From Luscinia megarhynchos (lineage: Eukaryota > Chordata > Aves > Passeriformes > Turdidae): a stretch of DNA of 64,000 bases. The DNA lies in the NCBI GenBank assembly GCA_034336665.1, contig CM067568.1:14665983-14729982 (forward strand), written 5' to 3'. Position 1 is the stretch's first letter; each line of letters opens with the position of its first letter. The notes under the pieces were generated by a model. The model did no database searches. It had not been told where the DNA came from and saw nothing but the letters and a program-made list of their open reading frames with translations. A program made the translations under genes and the position numbers. Positions 50,901-64,000 of this stretch are shown here, piece after piece.

Positions 50901-52894
50901 GGGTGCTGCTTACACAGCCTTAGCAAACAGATCAGATCCAAGGCACGGCACAGCAATGTTCCATGAGCCTGTGGGGGTGACCAAATCCAGCAGCAAGTAG
51001 CTGTGTATAAAGCCTAGGATAAAAAGGGTACCTTTCTCTGCCCCAGTCTTATTTCTAGTGCAAGGCTTGTAGCAGAGTATTAAAAAAAAAAAAAGCTGTA
51101 AGAAAGTACATATGCATAAAATCATGGTTTTTCTTTTTTTTTTTTTTTTTTTTTTTTTGTTACCAACTCATCCCTGACTACTGTTTAAAGTACTTGCTAC
51201 ACTGGAGTTTACATACAGACATCCTGTTTAATAATCCTCAAGTGAGTCTTTCTCCATGGCTTTGCCTAATCTCTCTCTCTGTTTCTATTCTAGCTACTGA
51301 AGCTTCTGGCAGCAGTGAATCCAACAAGCAATTATTTTTTGTTTTCATTTTTTACCGTTGTATGCCTGAAAATTTTATTTTACTCTATCTGGCAAGATGG
51401 GAAGTATAGGACACTGGACACAGAAATTTGTAGTTTTTAATTGTTTATCTACTGAAATATTATCAGATTGGTAAGAGAAAAGCTATTAAATCTGTAAGGC
51501 TGCCTAATGACCTGGACTGTTGAAGGATGTGCTTAGTTTTAGTCCAATTTATAGAAAATGGGCATCCTCCATCACAAAGTTCAGCACGGAAATTGCTTCC
51601 GTATGCTTGTACTTCAGCATCTGGAAAAAGACTAAGGATTAAATTAATAGGGATACTTAATCTTCCATATGCCTCAATATTCCTCCACATCCCCCAGGTT
51701 ATTACTTCTGCAATACTGCAAGATGAGTAACTGCTTGGTGGTGCTTGTTTTGATTTTTATTGATTTCACGTCTCGTTTAAAATTTTCAGCCAAACCCACA
51801 GCTTTTAGTTCTGTTTCTCAGTATTGGGAAGGCAAATCCTCACACACCTACTGCAGAAGCTGCCAATATTTAACACCTGAAATGCCTAGTGCATTTCAGC
51901 GTGCAAAGTGCTGAATATTTCCATGCCAGACACTTTCTGAAGCCATCTCTCCAAGTGATGGTTTTAACCAGCACTGGCCAGAAAGTTGGGTTGTTTGTCA
52001 GACTTTTACCATCAATATCTATTCAATTAAATTCAATTAATCCATTTCTATCCAATTTTTTAAAAAGCTGAAATGTGTAACAAGGGCAACATCAGTCAAG
52101 GGCTTCTTTGAAGTTTGCACTTACTGCTCTTCTACCCTAGGAAGCATGGTAACTGTTCCCAGGCTACAGAATGACATCAAAAATAGAGGGAAAACCCACC
52201 AAGGTTTGATCCTATGTTAGATAATGCAGCAGTTTCACATGAAATTGAAAAACTGGCCACACATGAAGAATTCTTTTAGGTGAACAAGTTGTCAACATGA
52301 AACTTGGTGGTTTTGACCTCAGGAAGATGAAGACGAGATAACACTTCTCTAAGTAAAAGGCTCATCTATCTAATGTGCACTCGTTGGATTGTAAATATGG
52401 ACCATCAAACAATGAGACATAAATAAGTACAGATCTATATTCTCAATAATGACAGAAATGCTGTCATAAAAGTAACATATCCATGGTGCTGAGCAAAACT
52501 ATGTCACAACAACCAAAAGAAGAAATCCTCTCAAAGGCATGCAACTTTATTAAAGCTTAATGCTTCTCCCTGCAGTGATGAGGGAAAACTAAAATGTTGG
52601 CTCCCCAGGTCAAAGAAAAGACCTTTAATGGTCCTAACATGTAATTTTCTGCATTGAATGGGCTGAGAGGTCATTATTAGAAATGGCATTATTACAATTT
52701 GCCTTATGACACACTAAAATAGCAGATTTATTCACATTACAGTAAGATTCCTTTGCAATGTATAACTCAAGTTCACACAATTTTAAGCAAACCAACAAGA
52801 TAAATAAATCAGATATGAAACCTTTTGCAATGGAGAACTGTTAGTTGATTGAAAAGCAAGAGTGGAAAAGTGCAAGAACCAAGTCAGAAACTGG
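47931..52894. other. Intron 15 stretch, nothing recognised except simple repeats
   Basis: TATG/TATA patch near 50128-50158, T-run near 50539 and the poly-T run at 51134. Otherwise unique AT-rich DNA. Confidence 0.7.
51134..51158. repeat. Poly-T run of 25
   Basis: Twenty-five T, the longest homopolymer in the window. An A13 run lies about 50 bp to its left. On the gene's strand it reads as poly-A. Confidence 0.95.
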
Positions 52895-53150
52895 ACCTAG
52901 ACTTGTCAATGGTCATTCTGTTCCTTGGAGCTGTCTTCAACATGGTCCCAGTCAAGCTGGTTTCCAACACATGTATGGATAAAATCAATACTCCAGTGAA
53001 ACAACTACAGAAAATGATTTAGCTAGAAGATGTACATTTAGCTAGCCATGTACATAAATGTTGTAAGATACAGTCTTCATCACTTTTGGAAAGCCACCTC
53101 CAACAAGCCTTTGCACTTATTTATCTTTAAAAATTACATAGTCGGCACTC
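52895..53150 (+). mobile_element. Probable decayed CR1-like LINE reverse-transcriptase fragment
   Basis: The plus strand reads FNMVPVKLVS (about 52936-52965), similar to FDMVPHxILLSKL. Then come ENDLARR (near 53009), similar to ENWLDGR, and WKATSNKP followed by LHLFIFKN (53088-53140), similar to WKPVTSGVPQG...LFNIFIN. The order is right but each match is weak, frames change, and the catalytic box is absent. Confidence 0.45.
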
Positions 53151-58231
<5,081 letters not shown>

Positions 58232-58278
58232 CTGAGACAGAGATAAAAAGAGATGGCTTTCCTATGGACTGGTCCAAC
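58232..58278 (-). CDS. KCNQ1: KCNQ1 exon 14 (human numbering): linker between helices C and D
   Basis: A 47-nt coding exon. An acceptor ending TTTTATAG precedes a single G that completes the Arg codon split by the exon 13 junction. It then reads LDQSIGKPSLFISVS, plus one G of the next codon, followed by donor GTAAGC. Length and phase equal those of human exon 14 as remembered (residues 563-577). This is the flexible linker between helix C and helix D in the cytoplasmic tail. The glycine corresponding to human G568, a long-QT mutation site, is conserved. Because 47 is not a multiple of three, skipping this exon would frameshift the tail. It is separated from exon 13 by a 670-nt intron and from exon 15 by an 820-nt intron. 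Confidence 0.97.
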
Positions 58279-59142
<864 letters not shown>

Positions 59143-59784
59143 TTAGCACTGTGTAAACATGAGTTATTTTGTTTGTTGCCATGATCACGCATTGTTGGTG
59201 GAATAATGCTGACAGTTCTCATTCCATCCACCTTTTTGTTGCTGCAGGTCTGTATGCCTTTCAAAAGATAATCCACCAAACTGGAGCTCAAAAGAACTTG
59301 GAGCCAAAAAAAAGTTTATCTGGCACTTTGTTTAGAAGTCTGTGCACACTCTGGTTCCTTCTGGAAATAAGGTTCATACTCCATGGCCACTGGAAAATAA
59401 AGAGGTCTTGCACATGCACAAACCCTGTTCTCAGTCAGTAGTTGGAGCTCACAGTTCAGGTCTTACTGTGGGAAGTTAAAACACAGTGCTAGAGGAAGGT
59501 GCATGACTGATTGCCTCTTCCAGAAAGACTGGCTGAGCTTTCAAAACTGCTGGGAAACACTGGTGCAAGAAATGCCCCGTGTCTGTAATTTGCACCTCAT
59601 ACATGGGAAAGTCTTCCTCTGACCTATTATTAATAAAGCAATTCAGTGTAGAATAGAGGCAACAGTATCAAGATAAAGGCAATAGTACCAACCTGTAGAA
59701 CACCAAGACTAACCAGAAAGCAAGTGAACCAACATGTTGAAGGGTGGCAACAAATTAAAGGTATCTTAATCCTACATCTAGAGT

Positions 59785-60301
59785 CTAGAGTCCAATCAGT
59801 GCCAGAACTGATGTTCCCAGCAGAGGAAAGACATAGACCTGCTAGAACAAGTCCAAAGGAGGCCACAAAGATAATCAGAGGGCTGGAGCACCTCTGCTAT
59901 AGATAGGGTGAGAGAGTTGTGTTGTTCAACCTGCAGAAGAGAAGGCTCCATGGACACCTCATTGGAGCCTTTCAATATTTGAAGGGGGCTTTAAAAAAAG
60001 ATGGGGACAGCTTTTCACAAAAGGCCTGTGTTGATAGGACAAGGAGAAAATGGCTTCAAGCTGAAAGAGTGCAGGTTTAGATTAGATATTAGGAAGAAAT
60101 TCTTTAGTGTGAGGGTGGTGAGGCACTTAAATGGGTTGCCCAGAGAAACTGTGGGTGCCCTGTCCCTGGAAGCATTCAAGGTCAGGCTGGGAGGGGCCCT
60201 GAGCAGCCTCCTTGGGTGAAAATGTCCTTGCTCATGGCTGAGGGTTTGCACTAGATGACCTTTAAAGGTCCTCCCAAGCCAAACTATTCTATGATTTCTG
60301 A
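59785..60301 (+). mobile_element. CR1 LINE, 5'-truncated copy in KCNQ1 intron 12
   Basis: Recognisable from CCCAGCAGAGGAAAGACAT (ORF2 end) through ATAATCAGAGGGCTGGAGCA, TATTTGAAGGGGGC, TTAGATTAGATATTAGGAAG and GTGAGGGTGGTGAGGCACTT. It ends at CTATTCTATGATTTCTGA. Roughly 510 bp and antisense to the gene. Frames read from it (59724-59906, 60001-60219) are CR1 ORF2 debris. Confidence 0.92.
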
Positions 60302-62999
60302 CTCATTCGTTATGCTGTTTATAGAAACTCTGCAGATAATTTTCAAGGTCTTGTAGAAACCTTGATAACACTGAGTTACAACTTCTCCTTTCTTGCATCT
60401 TTTGAAAACAAGGAAAAGAGTTTTCAGAAGTAGCTTCTAAGATACCAGAATCTGGATCCCTTTTGAAGTCTCAGAAGTATTTTGTCACCTGTACTTCAAA
60501 AGCAGATGTCTCTGAACTGCTTTATCTTATTTTCCAAACTTCAGGATTTCCTCAATTCCATTCCATAAATACATTTTTTTTCTAAGCCAAAGGAAGGTGG
60601 AATACCAAACAAAAAACAGGCTGTGGAGACTGTGGCACTTTCATGCAGCCCCCTGTACCTGCCTGGGAAGTAGTTCCCACATTTCAGGAATGATTCCTTT
60701 AATAACATCACTTCACCAAACAAACTGTATTTCAGTCTCACAGATACCCCAAGTCAAATGCAAGCCTTGGGTGAATGTGGGATACTCTCTAGTGGAATGC
60801 TAAGCAGGACTGGGAATTGCTTCAATCTAACCTAAAAGCACAGAAGAATTCCTGAGCATCCCAACTGCTTACACATAGATAAATCATAACTAACATCCAC
60901 AAAGAAAGAAATATGATTCTGTAATGGCACAAGCCTGCAACTCTTTCCATGGACTAGCACTGTAAACATGACAAAATTAAAAAAAAATTATTGGATTCTT
61001 TTTGTACTATAAATAAGCAAAAGAAAAACCTGCAAATTTGAAAACTGCAGGTTAAGAAAAAGTGTTCAGTAAGAATAAAGATGCAGAGCTTTCTCCTGCC
61101 ATCCTCATACTCTGACACAGGAGTCTGACAGTAGTGTAGCTGTTTTTCATTTACAGGGCTGTTTCTCTTTAAAAGAAGAAATGAAAACCTGGAGTAAATG
61201 TATTTTATGAATGAGGCTAAACCTCTGAGTACGACTGGGTATTTAAGTCAGTACTGATTTTTCCATAACTGCTTCATATTGAAAGTTGATCTTCTATGAG
61301 AAAATACTCTTGATTTTGACCATATAAAAAACCTGCAGCAGGCAACAAAGTAGTATGGAATAGACAAAAGCAGAAGCCAGTCCCACAGCTTTCCTTAACT
61401 GCTTCTCTTCCTTACTTTTGGTTCTCTGCTAATTAAGCAAAACTCATGGCCAAACTCTTCCTAAATATGTTAGAATTTCCTCCATCATAAATGAAAGTTT
61501 TTAAAAGGCACAAAATGCCAAGTATTAAATGTGCACTATTGGCTGTGGCTGTTGTTGTTCCCTAGTAACTGCATGGGCAGGGAGGCAGACCTGGGAAAGG
61601 GGAATCCAGGAAAGGGGAACTTCTGGGAAATGCAACCAGGTAACATCAAATAAAATAGCTGAAACACCCTGTGAAGCACAGGACACTGAAATACATAGTT
61701 CAGTACAGCCCAGTGTGGAGATTAGAAAAGACTACACACACAATTCATATGAATTACATAATATGATGAACTACAAGACTATAAATGTAAGATTTTCCAG
61801 GGAAATTGCAACAAATCAGGCAACAGTTATGTCATCGGTAGAACTGCAACCTGTATTTTTAATTTATGCTATGTATAGAATATTTGCCATGGTAAAAATC
61901 ATACCACAAGTTTAAAAGCTGTTTTAGAAGGAAATTAATTTACTCAATTGGAAGAATTTACATGGAAATAAAAATTTAAAAGTTTTCAAAATGAAAATAG
62001 GAAATCAGAACATATTTCTGGTCTCTGTATCTGTGATGGATACCACAGCTGTATCCATGTACATTAGTTTTAAGACTTCCAGAAACTTTCATAATGGGAA
62101 AACAAAGGTTATTTACACATAAATCAAGTTAATAGGATAACTGAATATGGCAATTTTTTCCTGAAATTCAGTTGTAATATTAGATTGCCTCAAAAACATC
62201 TGCTTTACAGCTAATATATAAAATTCATTTTTGGTAGGTAGGGTGAACAAAGCCTAGAAAAGCATTCATTTCTATGCCTGCTTTCCCTATAATGTACAAA
62301 ATCCTTCCTTAACCATAAGTCATTCACCTGCACTGATGCACAGGACTTGTGTTGAATAGGATCATTTGTATAGAATTTGAAACAGTCCTACAGACTTTAC
62401 GAGAACATAAACACATCCATAAAAAAGGTATTAATTCTCTATAATATTATGCTGGGTTCATGGGTGATATGTGGGCATCCTCATAAGGACTATATTTAAA
62501 CCTGGATTTTAAAATACAGCCTAAATTTCTCTACTTCTTTTTAAAGAGGAAATGATACTTCACAAAGACTTGCTTTTCATGTCCTTTGAAAATCTTTGTA
62601 TTCCTGTTTAGTTTTCTTTATTTGTTTTATCTATTTATTTAGTTTTAAACAGGAAGGCTTTTGTCCTTCTGATGCCATCACCCCCCTGTTACTAACTGAG
62701 CCCTTTAGAAAATATATCTAGTCAAATTTAGGCCTACAGGTGTGTCCTGCAAACAGCTGGTATAGTTTAAGAACCATGCTGGGTTCATGCTGGGACCTAT
62801 TTAGCAAAATTTTCCTCTTCCTCTACTTCTTCCTATGCTGCCCTACTGAAAAGGTTGAGATGCATCTCTAAAAAATACTCCTTTAAAGTGCTGGCCTTCT
62901 GTAGTGTTCCAGCTAATTTAAGCATGAATAGCCCAGATGAAACTGGGTTGTGGGTTTGTTGTGGGTTTTTTCAACAGTTCCAGGAAGAAAACATCTGAG

Positions 63000-64000
63000 T
63001 TTTCTTTTTTTGGAATGTATATTTTACAGAAATGTAAAGCCAAGAAAAAAAGCACCTGCTAAAACCAGCTGTACAGACCTCTTAAATGCTGAAAGATGCT
63101 TTTTTAAAATGCATCTTCTACTTTACCTTATTTTCAGACATTACATTAGTCTGCTTATTAGGAACAGTACAGTCATTACTTGGCACATATTAAAACAATT
63201 AAATTTCTTATGATTATTTTATGTGCACAGAACAGATTTACAACATACTTTTGATGAAAGAATAATGACAGTGGTTATCACTTAATTACAGGAGAGATTT
63301 TCAAAAGCACCTTGTAGCTTGAATTTCAAGGTGACTTTATGCATTAAGTTACTTGGATGCTTTGGAAAACTGTACCTTTGGTGCTCTCCAAATTTTTACT
63401 CCTGATCCTATCCTTATATTCCAAAATTATGGAGAAGTATCAGATATTCCCTTACTTTCCTATTGGAGATTCTGCTTCTGAAGAAACAGCAGCAGATCAC
63501 TCCTACACAGGAGTAAAGACTTAGAGATCCACCTCACTTCAGCCAAATGGCATTTTTAGTTCTTTAGTAGCAGCTAATATTGATCATTATAGAAGGAAGA
63601 CTGCAAAAGAGAGATGAGAGACAGCCCTGCTGAGGGATTTTGCAGATGGCCAGGACTGGGCCTTTTGCAGATGCGAAAGTGAGAGTACAACTGAGAAGCC
63701 AGATTAGCAGGCGAGATACTGAGCACAAACAAGTTTGAAGTAGGAACTGAATAGCCCCATTCTATTCAGTCAAATGCTTTTTCAGCTTCTATCAAATCAT
63801 CTGCCGCAGGGGAGTTTCGTTTATTTGCCAGGTGGATAATGTTGCACACAGCATTCAGGCATTTTCAAACTCTGTTTCTGACAAACACCACTTGGGAGGT
63901 AGATCTGCAACGTGTGGATTTCTTGTTACTAAGCAGTTTGGTTAATACCATGGCAAATATTTTATGATCTAAATTTATGAGAGCAATGATTCAGTAATTA
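63000..64000 (-). mobile_element. L1/Tx1-type LINE reverse-transcriptase fossil, continuing past the right edge
   Basis: Read leftwards on the minus strand, this shows ordered landmarks of the L1/Tx1 reverse transcriptase: ALINLDHKIFAMVLTKLL (63935-63988); QVVFVRNR in place of the usual GF-PGR box; then AEKAFD followed by a stop and IEW (near 63752-63790), the motif A signature of this clade. After a frame change comes IPQQGCLSSLF (near 63607-63640, motif B), then SDLLLFL near 63480-63502 at the motif C position and SGVKIW near 63388-63405. A weaker segment LFFLALHFCKIYIPKK lies at 63005-63057. The first motif A aspartate is Glu, and stops and frameshifts are present, so it is dead. CR1 and RTE elements lack the AEKAFD wording. 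Sense orientation relative to KCNQ1. Confidence 0.78.

Noticed and set aside
61529..61915. 128-codon plus-strand frame
   Set aside because: No domain, no splice or conservation evidence, and antisense within intron 12.

Overview
This is vertebrate intronic DNA, almost certainly from a bird. The evidence is three short coding exons of the voltage-gated potassium channel gene KCNQ1 on the minus strand, embedded in repeat-poor sequence. The younger repeats are CR1 LINE tails with the avian terminal octamer-like ending (ATTCTRTGA) and a remnant of an ERVL-type retrovirus of the kind common in songbirds and other Neoaves. No rRNA, tRNA, CRISPR array, operon or other prokaryotic feature is present. 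The many short open frames behave like chance frames in intron, or belong to repeats.

Layout, in the direction of the gene (right to left). Part of intron 12 runs from the right edge to 59044. Exon 13 is 58949-59043 (95 nt), exon 14 is 58232-58278 (47 nt) and exon 15 is 57350-57411 (62 nt). Introns 13 and 14 are only about 0.7-0.8 kb. Everything from 57349 to the left edge is then intron 15, at least 57 kb long. The last exon (16, start of helix D and the C-terminal tail) was not found, so it should lie beyond the left edge. Human KCNQ1 also has a very long intron 15, which carries the type-2-diabetes association signals.

The three exons encode the distal cytoplasmic assembly region of the channel (end of the helix B-C linker, helix C, the C-D linker and the start of helix D). 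This region governs tetramerisation, PIP2 sensitivity and AKAP9/Yotiao binding. Reading frame, splice phases and exon lengths agree with human KCNQ1 as remembered.

The non-coding remainder holds: five CR1 tails or fragments, all antisense to the gene (22791, 30255, 35262, 37126, 59785); four older, heavily decayed reverse-transcriptase fragments (9150, 16440, 47755, 52895); an L1/Tx1-type reverse-transcriptase fossil at the right edge (63000-64000), unexpected in a CR1-dominated bird genome; an ERVL 3' end plus LTR (12541-13925) flanked by a roughly 250-bp direct repeat of host sequence; pieces of old palindromic repeats; simple repeats; and a 60-bp imperfect hairpin at 29249-29308. The most unusual items are the ERVL fragment with its giant flanking duplication and the L1/Tx1 fossil. 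I saw no evidence of a novel coding system.
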